Positions 20,416-33,700 are shown, numbered from the stretch's first letter. The stretch is 64,000 bases of DNA from Heterostelium multicystogenum (GCA_003667245.1 RCNN01000148.1:1-64000), one strand, 5' to 3'. Numbers and translations: made by a program. The notes: generated by a model not told the origin, from the letters alone.

Positions 20416-23137
20416 ATGAAAAAGAAATTAAGTTTGTTAAATAATCGAAATTTCTTTGAGAACAAAGAATGCAAATTCAGAAACGATGGACTCGGATATC
20501 TGTCGGTGCTTGAAGATACTTTCTTGCTGGAGGCTATCTTTGACGAGTTGAGTGTTGCAGAATTGCTTTCGCTTCAGCGAGTCAGTCCTGCTTTCTATGT
20601 GATGCTTAATGACGACCGTCTGTGGATGGACGCTTTCTTCAGAGAGACTATGAACAACACATCACGAGGCAACATCACATATTTCTACAGTTGGAAGCTG
20701 TCCGCTGTCAAATACCTCTTTTCCAATGGACGTGATATATCTACATTCCCTTGCACCCACCTCAACTTCCCACTCTTTCAGTCAATGGTCATATATACAC
20801 GCTGGCTTCGTCGTCATATGATCGTTAAAGATTTCAAAGTCGAGGATACCGGATTGGTTGACAAATGTGATGCTAGAACACTCACCTACGAACAGTTTGT
20901 AGAGAGATACGAGCGTCCCACCATTCCAATGATTTTCACAAATGGACAAACAGATTGGCCAGCCAATACTGAGTGGACAAAGGAGAGATTGATTGAGAGA
21001 TTCGGGGATGTTTGCTTCAAAATCAGTCATGGTGATCACAAGAATATACCCATGACTTTCAAAGACTATGTACATTATATGGCTACACAAAACGATGAAG
21101 AACCACTTTATGTATTTGATCAATCATTTGGTGAAAAAGCACCTGAAATGCTCAATGAATACAAGGTTCCAAGCAAATTCTTCCCAGAAGATTTATTCCA
21201 ATTTCAATGTGAGAAACGTCCGCATTACCGTTGGATTGTTATAGGTCCACCTCGATCAGGTGCTCCTTGGCACATTGATCCAGCCGGTACTAGTGCATGG
21301 AACAGTCTTATCTCTGGTTGTAAAAGATGGCTGATGTATCCACCATCATCTACACCCATCGGTGTGTCCATGGACGATGTAGATGAAAAGTTCTACGGAG
21401 GACCAGCCTCACTTCTTTGGCTTCTCGAAGTATATCCATATTTGCCGCCCGACCAAAAGCCAATTGAAGTACTTCAATATCCAGGCGAAACTATATTTGT
21501 TCCGGGTGGATGGTGGCACATGGTATTAAGTAAGTTATTATCAAGACATCAACGAGTTTATACTTATGAATCGTAATTATATTTTAGATTTAGAAGAATC
21601 AATTGCTGTCACACAAAATTTCTGTGATTCTCAAAATTTTCTAAAGGTTTGCGATGAATTTAATGTTTGTATCTATGTAATTGGATATGTATCTGCACAA
21701 TTTCTAATATATTGTCAAACAGCGGACATAAAAAGAATGGCAAAGAATATTATGATTTTAAAAAGTTATTGTTAGCCGATCGTCCAGAGTTTGCTGAGAA
21801 GTTTAAAGAATTTGAATTGTTGAATTCACAATTACAGCACGACTTTTCAGATCTTGTGTATTGGAGTCCTCTCGTTAAGGAAGTTTTCTCAAGACACTTC
21901 CCAGATCAATCTCTCACTCCAGAGGATTTTGTAGTCACTTCGAGCGAAGCAGGACAGAGTCCTGTCTTTTTTGTAAATAGAAAGTATGTTGTTAAATTCT
22001 TTTGTACAAAATATGGTGGTGAAAGATAGTTTCCTTCATGAATGTCATCTCTATAAGCTGGTCCAAAGATAACAAGTATTTATCATCGATAACTCCATCA
22101 TTGTTTGGAAGTGGATATTTGCTGGATGGAAACTATAAGCCAGTAGCTCCTGGTACGAGGAGGAGCAACCAATGCTTTGGAAATGGCCATATATAATCAC
22201 AGATTTCTTTAGCGAGGAAACAAGTCTACAGGACGTTCAAGAGGTACCTGACGAGTTACCATTCCCATACCCACCAAATGAACAGGAGGTTGACGATGAA
22301 GATGAAGAAGTTCGCACCACAATTGATGACAAGGCATTAATTTCAATCCTATCTAACTTGATGATGAACATCCATAATCTTCCAGTGGAGGTCACCAAAG
22401 ATAACCCATATTTCATCGGTGGAGTTTCTGATCTCTGGGATCCATGGAGAAAGCATCTTAAGAACAAGTTGCTTGCCAACTTCCAAGAAAAACCTTTGGA
22501 ATTGGGGAGGACTTCCTGTCCAATTGCTTAAAAAAGTCGATGACTATTTGCCAAAAGACTTAGAATCATACTTTGATAAGAGTTTATCTCCATGTTATAT
22601 TCATGGTGATCTCACTGATGAAAATATTCTAGGTGACATTATTATAGAACAAAAGAAAAAGAAATTGCACCTAAAGCAGTTTAAAGTTCACCCAAAGAGT
22701 AGCAAGATTACAAAACTACAACCATCAAAAGGCTAAACAAGCATCAACAGCAACTTCCACACCAACTGAAGAAGACGGAGATGAGGAGGAAATATGGCAA
22801 GCAACCAAGCTGATTGATTTCGGAGATTCTAATTTTTGGAGATCGTTACTATGAATTGGTTTCGTTGCACCTTTCTATATTCGCTGGTAACAAGCAGAAG
22901 TTAAGAAGCTTCTTAAATTCATATCAATTTGCTGCAGTTGGTGACCAACCAAAGAAAAGCTGGTTGCAAATTTACAATGATAACCCTGCCATGTTCATTA
23001 AACGTTGCATGTGCTACACATTAATTCACCACTGCAACGCTCTCACAACGATTGTTCGTCACTTACCTGCGTGCCTCAACGCAAATACAATTGAGGAATT
23101 GGCCAGATTGATTTATGATTTAGACTATTCAGAATAA
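20416..23137 (+). CDS. F-box / JMJD6-like JmjC / aminoglycoside phosphotransferase-like fusion
   Basis: Exon 1 (20416-21529) encodes an F-box-like segment (LEAIFDELSVAELLSLQRVS, about residues 35-75) and a JmjC domain of the JMJD6/phosphatidylserine-receptor type. The Fe(II) triad is visible in WHIDPAGTSAW (His codon 21271, Asp 21277) and GGWWHMVLN (His codon 21517). After an intron (21530-21583) come LEESIAVTQNF and, past a second intron, about 350 residues with kinase-fold motifs of aminoglycoside/choline phosphotransferases. These are YIHGDLTDENILG (22597-22635) and KLIDFGDS (22808-22830), the catalytic HGDxxxxN and DFG. Frameshifts near 22028, 22130, 22492, 22730 and 22830 break the frame without losing motifs. 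It is probably a 2-oxoglutarate-dependent protein hydroxylase joined to a small-molecule or protein kinase, possibly placed in an SCF complex by the F-box (inference). Confidence 0.82.
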
Positions 23138-23977
23138 AATGACCAGTAAAAAGTAAAACAAGTTGAGATTCAAATAAACAGTATCAAAAAAATACACTTT
23201 CTGATTTTGTTTAAAAAGCATAAAACACAACCTTTTCGGACTTTGGAATTTTAATATCCAACAGATCATGATCATCTCATTTGTTAATCTAAAAAGCCAA
23301 TGACTAAGTACAACATCTCATCGTTGTCTGTCTGGCAAGCTGAGAAGTTGTACTAACAATCTTCTCTCAAAATTAAAAATAGTTTTGTGATTGGGCATTT
23401 CTACAAAACAACTTTCTTCATACATCAGATTGGTTGATTTTAGAGATCATCGATAAGGTCTACCTGTAGACCTTCAATATGTGAGTACACTCAAGATATT
23501 AACACCAAATCAATCACCCCATTTCTTCTGAAAAACACACCCACTTGGTTTTTACTTCACCAAAAAAAGTGTTAAATTGGAGGGGTTTGAATAAAAATGT
23601 TAATAATCCCCAAACATGTGAGGCTGAGAGCATCAGCACTTTTTGTGATTGAGAGAATTATAATCCAATCAAATATCATAAGTGCAAATGAATGGATTTT
23701 TTAATTATTTTATCAAGTTGTTGTGTGTGTACCGTCCAAGAATCATGTAAAACTACATATCTTCCTTAATCCAGACAAAACCAATGCACATCCCCTTAAA
23801 AAGCTATTCCACCAATATTGATGATTGCACCATCAATAACCATCAAAATACGTTCAGTTGTATTTGTACTTTAATAATAATACTAATAATAAGAGATAGA
23901 TACTTATATACAATTAGATTTTATTCTAATCTTATTATCTATAAACCTTGTAATATATAATACTACCACTGTATAAA
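23138..23977. other. Intergenic with two hairpins
   Basis: No gene is seen. A near-perfect 14-bp stem AGTACAACATCTCA (23307-23320) / TGAGAAGTTGTACT (23341-23354, one mismatch) and a tight palindrome AAGGTCTAC-CT-GTAGACCTT (23455-23474) stand out. They may be RNA hairpins or processing/termination structures downstream of the JmjC gene. Confidence 0.45.
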
Positions 23978-24500
23978 ATGAATAATAGATTAATTTGCTT
24001 TTTATTACTGGCGATTTTCCTCTCAACCTTGGAAGCTAAAATTTCTCCAATATTCACAGTTGACTGTGGTCAAATTACAGTTACATTCGATATCAATGGA
24101 TTGACAAATTTACCATATACTATAGTTTTGACCTCTGAAGATGGAACTAAGATATCGAAACAGGTCAGTGACAACGATACAGTTTTTGAGCTGACGGATG
24201 GTATATACACAGTTTCTATAATGGACTCCAGAAGAGTTATTGTATGGTCAAGCGACACGGAAGTAAAGGTAGAAGATTGTTCCAGCTCTGCTCAGAGTGC
24301 TCCAACCGAGAAACAAATCATCATGATTTGTTTCACTAGTTGGTGGACTTGTAACAGTTTGTCTCATTGGTTTGGCAATTTTCAACTATATCAAGCGTGA
24401 CAGCCGATTCCCTACATCCTCATCAAAAAGCAACTTCTCACAGACTAATTCAGCAATAATGACAGTCCAGCGTACACCACCACAAGATAATTATTTATAA
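23978..24500 (+). CDS. Small type I membrane protein (frameshifted)
   Basis: A signal peptide (MNNRLICFLLLAIFLSTLEA) is followed by an ~85-residue ectodomain with two Cys and a beta-rich pattern (TVDCGQITVTFDINGL, VWSSDTEVKVEDC), probably Ig/fibronectin-like. The open frame then loses coding sense. One base away, from about 24333, it continues LVGGLVTVCLIGLAIFNYIK, a transmembrane helix with a basic stop-transfer (KRD). A ~35-residue cytoplasmic tail rich in Ser/Thr/Gln ends at TAA 24500. A single indel near TTTGTTTCACTAG explains the break. Family not recognised. It may be a surface receptor or adhesion protein, judged from layout only. Confidence 0.55.
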
Positions 24501-24663
24501 TAAACTTCATTAAATTATTTAATTTAATATCTGTACATCATGTCTCTTGTAGCTTTGCCACAGATTGCGTCCACCAAATTTTTATGCACACATCAAAATG
24601 AATTTCCAAGTGTATGGGTGAAAGTCCTAACATAGATTACTTTCAATTTAGTAACTTCATAAA

Positions 24664-25659
24664 ATGATCAGAAATATCGTTAACAAATCAAGATCCTACT
24701 TATCTAGTATATCTATATACTCAAGTTTATATAATAATAATAATAATAATATTTGTACATATAGCACAAACAATGCTAATAATCAGTCAAGTATAAATGC
24801 TAATAATAACAATAGTAGTAGTAGTAGTAAAAGCTTCTCATCAATGAAGCCAGAAGAAATCAATTTCTTTAATAATATGGCTAAAGATTGGTGGGATTTC
24901 AATGGTCCTATGAAGCCTTTGCACAAAATGAATCCAGTTCGTGTTCATTATATGGTTGAACAGCTGAGAAAGACTGGTACAATCAAAGCAGATGCTGCTG
25001 GAAGTAACACTTTGAGTGGTTTAAAGGTTATTGATGTTGGGTGTGGTGCAGGTTTGCTTACTGAATCCCTTAGCAGACTTGGTGCTAATGTAGTTGGTCT
25101 CGATGCAGCCGCCAACAACATTGCTATGGCTATCACACATGCACACCAAGACAGAGTGCTCTCTTCAAACATAAAGAACAACACTCTTCAATATATAGAG
25201 TCAACAGTCGAGAAACATGCACTCGATCACAGAGAGTCATACGATATGGTCACAACAATGGAGGTGGTTGAGCATGTGGAGAATGTACCGGAGTTTATCA
25301 AGCAATGCACGTCACTGATAAAAGTAATGTTTAAATCAATATCTGGACTTGAAGTTGAAACTAACACTCATTGATCATTCTTATAGCCAGGTGGATGTTT
25401 CGTTTTATCAACATTAAACAAGACAGCTTTGTCTTACTTGACAACGATTTTGTTTGCGGAGCATCTTTTGAAAATAGTGCCAGTAGGTACTCATCACTGG
25501 GAGCAATTCATTTCACCTGAAGATATTCAAAAGTATATCACAAGTAATCAACTCAGTATTCAAGATATTTCAGGTCTATTCATCAATCCAATTACTATGA
25601 ACTGGTCACTTATTAGTAATACACAAGTTAATTATATTTTATTTGCTGTCAAGAAATAG
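24664..25659 (+). CDS. coq3: Ubiquinone biosynthesis O-methyltransferase, mitochondrial (COQ3)
   Basis: Two exons (24664-25323 and 25387-25659) give 310 residues with an intact frame. An N-terminal Ser/Asn-rich, Arg-containing stretch (MIRNIVNKSRSYLSS) fits a mitochondrial presequence lengthened by poly-Asn. The COQ3/UbiG signature then follows: DWWDFNGPMKPLHKMNPVR, the SAM-binding motif I VIDVGCGAGLLTESLSRLGA, post-I VVGLDAA, motif II MVTTMEVVEHV, and motif III PGGCFVLSTLNKT at the start of exon 2. GTHHWEQFISPEDI and GLFINP are also family-typical. The enzyme methylates two hydroxyl groups on the ubiquinone head precursor in the COQ complex of the inner membrane. Confidence 0.94.
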
Positions 25660-26063
25660 GAGAATAACAATGATAGTAATAAATATAGTAAAGTATAGAA
25701 AGAAATAAGATGAATCTAAAGATTTGTTGATTAACATGATCAATTACAGTTAATTTATAATTACTTGTTTAAATTTATGCCATTAATATGTAGTTGGGGA
25801 CTGGGGCAATAGTTTGTATGATTTTGCCTCATCCTCATTTCTATATTTCTGAATCATTAATGGTAATCATTTATGAATCATTATTGCTATTTATTTAATT
25901 ATATATTGAATCATTAATAATATTTAGAAGTACAGACTTCATCCTAGGTATACAAGTTTAGAAAGATATAACCATTGCTATATCGGTAGCATTGTGATGG
26001 ATTTTTTTATTGGTTATAGTAATTAAAATATGACTGAGGATGAACCAGCTCAGGTGGATTTGA
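25660..26063. other. Intergenic between convergent genes
   Basis: About 400 bases between the 3' ends of coq3 and the Pmp-like gene. It is AT-rich with no gene seen. Confidence 0.6.
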
Positions 26064-27944
26064 TTATTGACAGGTTGGTCCTAATCCACCTGGGAAACAG
26101 GTACAGGTTAAAACTTTGCCGTATTCATCGATTGTGGCATAGCCGTTGAAGCATTCACCGGTTGCGCCAAGTGCCTTGGTGTATTGGAATGTCTCTTCTA
26201 CAAATACAGTTACAAAGTTATATGTAAGGGTGTTTGTGAAGTTGACAATGTTATATACATCGAGTGAGTCATAGTTAAATGTACTAGATAGGGTTCTGAA
26301 GAGCAAAATGTGTTAAATTTAGTACTTTGGAGCATTGTTGAAATACATACTCGTCACTTAATGAACCAAAGAAGTATCCACCAAAACAATAAGTCTGGTG
26401 GAGCAACGAAGAACATTCCACCAGCGGAGTTTTGGGCAGCATTGAACATTAATTGCGTTTGATTCAAGTTGACATATAATGGATCATTATAGTACTTGCT
26501 TACATACTTCAAATTGGTGAATGGAAATGTACAAGATAAGTAAACAGTATAGCTATAGATTTAAATGCTTATGTATACATACGAGTGCACCTCCTTGATT
26601 GTAAGCTATGTTATCCTCCAAGTATGAATAGGTTATGTTAACATATTGAACTTTGTTACCATTCATAATGTAAATTGCACCACCATTGTAGGCTTGGTTT
26701 TGACGGAACTCAGAGAACTGGATATTAGCATTACCATTTTCGAAATAGACAGCACCACCTTCTCCACTTTCTTTACTGGCAATGTTTTCTATGAAGACAC
26801 AGTTGTAGGCATTGAAGTCTGATAAGGCAGGTAGATAGAATGCACCTCCACTACCTTGACTGGCAATGTTTCCCTTGAAAGTGGAATTATCAATAGTAAC
26901 AGTGGACATTGTGACTACTGCACCACCATGGAAATAGGCAGAGTTATTATACATCTGAGACGAGTAAATGTAGAGCCTTGAGTTATATACATATATAGCA
27001 CCACCTTCAGAACCGGCAATATTATTAGAAAAGACAGAGTCGTTAATTGTGGAGTCGACGATAGCGTAAGCAGCACCACCATTCTTTTTAGCAGTGTTTT
27101 CACCAAAGATAGAGTTATATGTAATCAAGTGTTTGCAATATACAGCACCACCACCGAGTTCAGCCTGATTGTTGCTAAAAGAGGAGCCTACAATCGTGAG
27201 ATAAGCATTTGGGGCATTAATAACTCCACCATTTGTTTTAGCATTGCTCTGAACAAAACTGGAGTTATAAACTCCAATGTAGCCTCCTTGGGTATTGATA
27301 AATCCACCACCATTGGTAGATTCACAGTTTTTTGCTTTAATGTCTATAAGATTTAACTCTACCGATTTAATACCAGTCAAGATAGAGATACATCCAACTT
27401 TGGATTGGCAACCAACAAAACTCAAAGAGCTTATATTCACTTGAATTGGGTTAAACAATGTCATTGATAAAAACATTGTCTGGAAAAAAGTTAGTACCAT
27501 ACAATCAGCATATTATTAATAGAAAACTTACTGAAGTACAATCAAATTCAGCAACTCCATTATATGAAGATATGGTCAGGGAACCACTGAATGGAATAGT
27601 AGAATTTGGTAATGATCCTGGACATTGGGATCTTGAATAGGTTCCACCTGGAACATAGACAGCAACGTTATAAATAGTTTTGGAATATCCTGCTAAACTT
27701 GTTAAACATGTTTTCAATGATGGACAATATCTAAAAAACAAAATAACTGATTAATAATTGTAATTATTCAACTTTAGCTATAATATTAATACATTGTTGA
27801 GTTTTTTGGTTGTGAACATTGAGAAGCAGAAAGACTAACGTAACAATATAAATCAATTTTATCTCCACTCTTTATTTCTTTAGTTTGACCGTGGGCCAAG
27901 TTTAAAAAGAAACAAACAATTAATAACACTATGATTTTATTCAT
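26064..27944 (-). CDS. Secreted Pmp-like beta-helix repeat protein
   Basis: Exon 1 (27944-27793) starts with a signal peptide (MNKIIVLLIVCFFLNLAHG). Exon 2 (27730-27532) and exon 3 (27479-26583) splice in frame. Exon 3 holds about nine repeats with the chlamydial polymorphic-outer-membrane-protein pattern FxxN plus GGA(I/V), for example SSFSNNQAELGGGAVYC, SVFSNNIAGSEGGAIYV and SEFRQNQAYNGGAIYI. This is diagnostic of a right-handed parallel beta-helix. Later exons give a beta-rich domain (YTVYLSCTFPFTNLKYV) and an EGF-like Cys cluster at the end (LTCTCFPGGLGPTC). One-base breaks occur at the exon 3/4 join and near 26397. Secreted or surface-attached, many N-glycosylation sites, no membrane anchor seen. 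Such proteins form large families in dictyostelids; function unknown. Confidence 0.8.
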
Positions 27945-28604
27945 TTTCCAAACTATAATATCTCTAGTCAATTTGTATAAACAAAAGTGTAAATTGAATT
28001 GAACAGGTCAATCATTATATAAATTTAAATTTCGAGATATTTATGATTAAATTATCTCTTAGGTATCTAGATAGATGAAATTATAAAAAATACAAATATG
28101 TATTTTTATTAAAGATCTTGATTATTATTTGTAAAACTTATTATTAAAAATTATAGAACTAAAAGATAGATTATTAATCTAAGATTAATTGATAATTATC
28201 ATTTCAAATATTATTACTCTTATTTTTCAGATATCATATCATATCATTTTATAATCTTAAACAAAAATACGGATATTGAACTATCATTCTAATCAAAAAT
28301 CATCTAATATTATTGTATGTACGATTTTAAGCCTATTAGGCCAATGGATACAACCAGAGTAGTATAATGTATTAAACTAACTTCACAGATTGATTGATTG
28401 ATTGATTAAAAAACAACAAAACATACACACCATTTGAATATTTGGGAGTTCCTTAATTTGGACTTTAGAATTTCTGTGTTTGTGTTCATTTTTTTATCAA
28501 ACTTTTGTGTACAACATTTAAGTTATATTATTAATTGATTAAGTAGATCTGTGAAGCAATATATCTTTAAAAAGCAAAGCTATCTATCATATCATATATC
28601 TCCG
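27945..28604. other. Divergent promoter region
   Basis: AT-rich space between the divergent Pmp-like (minus) and MAP kinase kinase (plus) genes. A (TTGA)n run occurs at 28391-28407. No gene is seen. Confidence 0.55.
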
Positions 28605-30410
28605 ATGTTTCAGTCAAAGAAAGGATCGTTGAAGATCAATGTCAATTGCAATACATCAACACCTAATGCTCCTGTTGATGGTGGAAGTCTAGCTGGCTCA
28701 CTTGCGTCATCTAATTCGACCACTTCAGCTTCTAGCAGCTCATCAAGTGCAATCTCAACAGCAAACAACAACAACAGCATCAATAGCAGCAGTGGCATTA
28801 GAAATAGTACTGGTAACCAACAAGATAGCAACAGTCGAGAAAGAGAAGTTAGAAATATATCAAATAGCTTCAATAACCTTATAATAACTTCAAATGATCC
28901 TGATAAACCTTTTTCATTGTATGTATTTATATATATAATATTTATGATACCAATGTTTGTAAAATCAGATATTAATATTGCAATACATAAATAGAACAAA
29001 TAGTGGAACATTTAAGGAAGGTGACTTGGCTATTAACAAAAAAGGACTGCTCATCAAAGGAGAATCTCCAAGAAACAGTCCATTGAATTTCACAGATAAA
29101 CGAAGATACCCAAATAGATATAGTAACTTTGGAATCGGTACAAACAATAAAACATCAACAACAACATCTTCTTCAACAGATAATGCGAATAGTGGCGATG
29201 CTACAAAGATAAACAATGAAATCAATAGTGTAAATGGAAACAATAATAATAATGGAAATACAACCTTCCACAATATGAAATGCTCTCATTGGAACTGTCT
29301 GACTTGCAGGTTGTAAAGATACTTGGAAAAAGGTGAAGGTGGAGTTGTAAAGTTGGCATACCACAAGAAATCAAACACCTACTTTGCTCTCAAAGTGGTC
29401 ACTCTAGATATCCAGGAGAATGTGCGAAAGCAGATCCTTCTCGAGCTCAAGACACTTCACAAGACACATTGCCCCTACATTGTATCGTTCTACGATGCAT
29501 TCTATAACGACGGATCCATCCATATTGTCCTTGAATACATGGACGGTGGATCGCTCACTGACTTCCTTGCCAAGGTTAAAGTGATCCCCGAAGCAATTCT
29601 CTCAAAACTAACTAAGCAAGTGTTGCAAGGATTGTTCTACTTGCACAGACAGCTTCATCTGATACATCGTGATATTAAGCCCTCGAATATTCTTATCAGT
29701 GCATCTACCGGTGAAGCAAAGATAGCTGACTTTGGAGTGAGCAGTCAGCGTCACGATACACTTTCACAAGCAGTCACATGGGTGGGCACAGTAGTATATA
29801 TGTCACCTGAGCGTATTAGTGGACGATCCTATTCATATGATTCCGATATTTGGAGTCTTGGACTGACAATGCTTGAATGTGCAATTGGTCGATTCCCCTA
29901 CCCACCAGAAAACAGAAAAGACAACAATAACGAAGCAATTCCCACCAATACAGATGGTGCACCAAATATTGGAATTGGATTTTGGACACTGATGGACTAT
30001 ATAGTTAAAGAGCCAGCACCCATACCTCCACCCGATAGATTTTCAAAAGAGTTTTGTTCATTTATTTCTGAATGGTAGATATCATATATTATATAATATG
30101 ACAACCGGTCATTAACCAAATCATTCCAAACCTATTTAAAATGTATAGTTTACAAAAGGAACCAGAAGATAGACCAAGTGCATCTACTTTACTTGTTTGT
30201 ATCACCTTATTCATAATAAATATACAGAGAGCAATATAACTAACCGAGTTGCGTCTAATTCCATCACTTTAGAATCATCCATTCATCAAGAAATATGAGA
30301 ATGAAGATATTAATTTGGAAGATTGGATATCCAGGAATTTAAAATCATCAAAAGTAGAATTGATTGAATGTTTTACTGATAAGATATCTGCACTGTACAT
30401 TGTACCATAA
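28605..30410 (+). CDS. MAP kinase kinase (MEK)
   Basis: ATG 28605 opens a Ser/Asn-rich N-terminal region (about 200 residues over two exons, intron near 28919-28995). The kinase domain begins near 29300 with LGKGEGGVVKLAYHKK. It continues with FALKVV (ATP Lys), LIHRDIKPSNIL (catalytic loop, about 29660-29695), KIADFGVSS, and an activation loop with LSQAVTWVGTVVYMSPERI. The S-x-x-x-T spacing matches MAP2K phosphorylation sites. The APE-like SPE and SYDSDIWSLGLTMLE follow. The last exons give QKEPEDRPSAS and HPFIKKYE, the usual MAP2K end. One-base breaks occur at about 29262 and 29325 (A5 run in GGAAAAAGG); fixing the second restores the Gly loop. It should phosphorylate a MAP kinase. D. discoideum has one well-known MEK, mekA, and this may be its orthologue. 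Confidence 0.88.
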
Positions 30411-30776
30411 TATTACCACATAGATATAGTATAATATATATATATATACTAACTCTTATATCTTCAAACGTTTTTTTTAACCCTTAATAAACAAAGTTGC
30501 AAAGTTTAACATGGGGTGAAAGATACTGATTTTTGCAAACCACATCTAGATAGATGCGTTCATTCATTTATTCCAAGCAATTCTCATTGTTTTTGAATTT
30601 TAACAACAAAACTCAAAATTTTTTAGATTTATAAATATCTTGACTTGAGCATTATTTTCATTCTTTTGTACCAATAAAATTTAGAGATAATAATAGAATA
30701 GCAGCATACACTGATCAGTTCATAGAATAGAAAGAATAGCTGATTCTACTTTGATCGTTGTTGTTTTTGTTGCAGA
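30411..30776. other. Intergenic
   Basis: AT-rich spacer with a TATATATATATA run (30436-30447). No gene is seen. Confidence 0.5.
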
Positions 30777-33700
30777 ATGGATAATTTAAAATCCATATCA
30801 AAGTAGACCTTTGGTTGTTCATATCAAGATCTATCCCTGGGATGATCGTCAAACTGTCAATGTGGACACCCACACTACCATCGGTGATATCACTGTATTC
30901 TACAAACAGACTGGAAGAACCATGAAAATATCGGAAATGGAAAACTATGCCTGTTTAAGCCGTTGACTAGTGGCTCTACTTTTTCAGTGACACTGACCGA
31001 TTCAGATGATAAGAGTACCAATCTTAGCTTTGACATGGATTCTACTTTGTTGAGCATGGTCGATCTAGGCGCACCAGAGTTAGATGGCAAGAGTCACAGA
31101 GTAAAATTAAAAAGCAGCAGTGTATTACATAAAAAGAGAGTTAGACTCTCAAATGATCAATGCTTAATGACCTACAATGTCTCTAATGGAGAGTACTTAG
31201 ATCTGCGTCAGATTGATCCTTTGGAGTCAAGTACACCTCGTTGGTTCTACAAGACTATTGTTCCATCAAATCAACTAGAAACACTGTTAAGAGAGAATCT
31301 ACCTCTATCTAGAAGCAACTCCATTACAGATATTGTCGACAGCATCAAAGCAAGTCGCACACTAACGATAGGATCACCTTCGCGTAGTGGCAGTGGCTGG
31401 CAGTTCGCATTACCCTCTCAGCACAAGCGTGTGTTCGATGTAGTGCATCGAATTGAATGTCAATTTCCTTCAGTCATGCCCAACTGTCAGTTGATTCACG
31501 CTTCTGAGGATCGATGGGAAGCCAAAAATCAACAGCTCTGAGGACGCACACATTAAGAAACTTGCAATGGACGACTCAATCACACAAGAAAGCGTTAAAC
31601 AGGAATACATAGAATTTGCACTGAGATTTGAGAAGCGAACCTCCCTTTTATTAGGTGTACATTCTAGTCTACTTGTGTGGATTGATCCAATACATTCTTT
31701 CTTCACCCTCTGTTTCAGTGACAATACAACAGTTCACGATGCCATATGCCTCATCGTTCAATATATATATCCAACACAGCATCAACAGCATCCGATCGAC
31801 ACCAATGCATTTGGTCTCTACCTTCAGGAATCAAGTGACGCACGACCACTTCCACTGCAACACAAACAACTTCTTACAAACTGCAAGCTGAACCACCACA
31901 ATAGATTAGAGGATACAGTATTCTTGTTTAAATCAAAGCAACAAAAGAAGAAATCCACATCCACCAATCCTCTTACACTATCACAGAGCAGTCTTTTTTT
32001 AGATGGCGCTGATGAAAGTGATGATGAAGATGAAGGATACAACCTTACTGTCCTCTTCCCATCACACCAAACCTACAGACAGTTCCACTTTAATCCACAC
32101 CGAACTGTGAATGAAATTATCCAGTCTATTGTATCAGCAACTACACCCGTGCAATCAACCACACCAAATGCTGGAAAACTCAAGCCCTAAGAGCAGTCCA
32201 ACACTTTCATCGAACAGAAACAGTATCTCTACCAAACCAACCTCTTTGACATCATTAGTTGAGCAGTCAAGTATCTCCAGCTTTGCATGCAGCAACTACA
32301 AGAGTAACACTATCTTTGAAAACCACAATGAGTCCTCAGGATTCTGCTTGTACTACCAAAAAAAGTGGATCTGGTGTCTGGATGGAAGGCCACCGAACAC
32401 TTAAATCATACAACTTGCCCAACGAAGCAGTAGTAGAATTCAAACCAACCCCAACCATTTGTAAAATGACATTGGTCGAAGGATTCAGAAACACTATCAA
32501 GCTCTACTGCAATCACCAAAACTTTATTGTAATATATGGACAATACACATTAATATCCGATCTAAAGCAACTACTTGTTGAACATTGCCAATCTTCAACA
32601 ATAACCTCCAGAGATTTAGAATCATATGAATTGTTTTTGGTCAAAGGGCCAGACTCTGTCGATTGTATTAATAATTTAGAATCATTCAATGGATTGAATA
32701 TCGATAGTCATATTGTAAGTATTAAATCTTTGTATGTACAAGTCAATAGCATTAAATATTGACAATCTGGTTGGATTTAGGATATTTTAGAATTTAGACC
32801 CTCTACCAATTCCAGTGTAATGAAAGATTTGGAATTGTTTGCAGGTGCTAGAACTCCAATTACGATACCGGGTGAGTCCATTGAGAATAAAACATCATGC
32901 GATAGAAATGTTCAAGGACAACTGAAAAAAGGAACACTCTACCTCACCAACTACAGATTGATTTTTGAGGCACTGAATAGATCTTCTTACGACGACTTTG
33001 GTACCAAAGATGACTGTGATATCCCAATTACATCGATATCCAAGCTAAAGCACCTCAACAACAATCAAACAGAGATCACATGTAAGGATTTCCGTGTTTG
33101 TACATTCTCATTGAGCAATCCTTCAATATGGGAAATGTTAAAAAATAGACTAGAGAACTCAGATATCACCAATGTATTTGCGTTTGCCAATGCTGAGCCA
33201 TATGATCCTGCACTGGATACCACCTATAACGTAGCGGATGAGTTTTTGCGGCTCCAATTCCCAGTAGACAGCTGGCGTATCACATATGCAAACAGAGACT
33301 ATGCATTGTGTCCCACCTACCCATCTTTATTTATCGTTCCGGTATCAGTAACTGATGAAGATTTGAAAAAGATTTCACTGTTCCGTGAAAAAGGACGTGT
33401 ACCTGCTATTTGCTGGATTCACAAAACACACAAATCCACCATTTCACGTTGCAGCCAACCGAGAGTCGGTATTTTCAAATCGAAATGCGTTGAGGATGAA
33501 GAGTACTTGAATATAATTACACGCTCCAACACCAACTCGCCAGTACTCTATGTGATGGACTCTCGTCCAATGGCCAATGCAAAGGCCAATACACTCCTTG
33601 GAAAAGGCCACGAAGATACCAGTCTTTATCAAAATATGGAACTTCAATTCCTTGGAATTGGAAATATTCACGTCATGAGAGACAGCTATAAGAAACTATA

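Noticed and set aside
28610..29011. Minus-strand Leu-rich ORFs opposite the MEK N terminus
   Set aside because: They are antisense to a Ser/Asn-rich region whose plus frame splices into a clear kinase.
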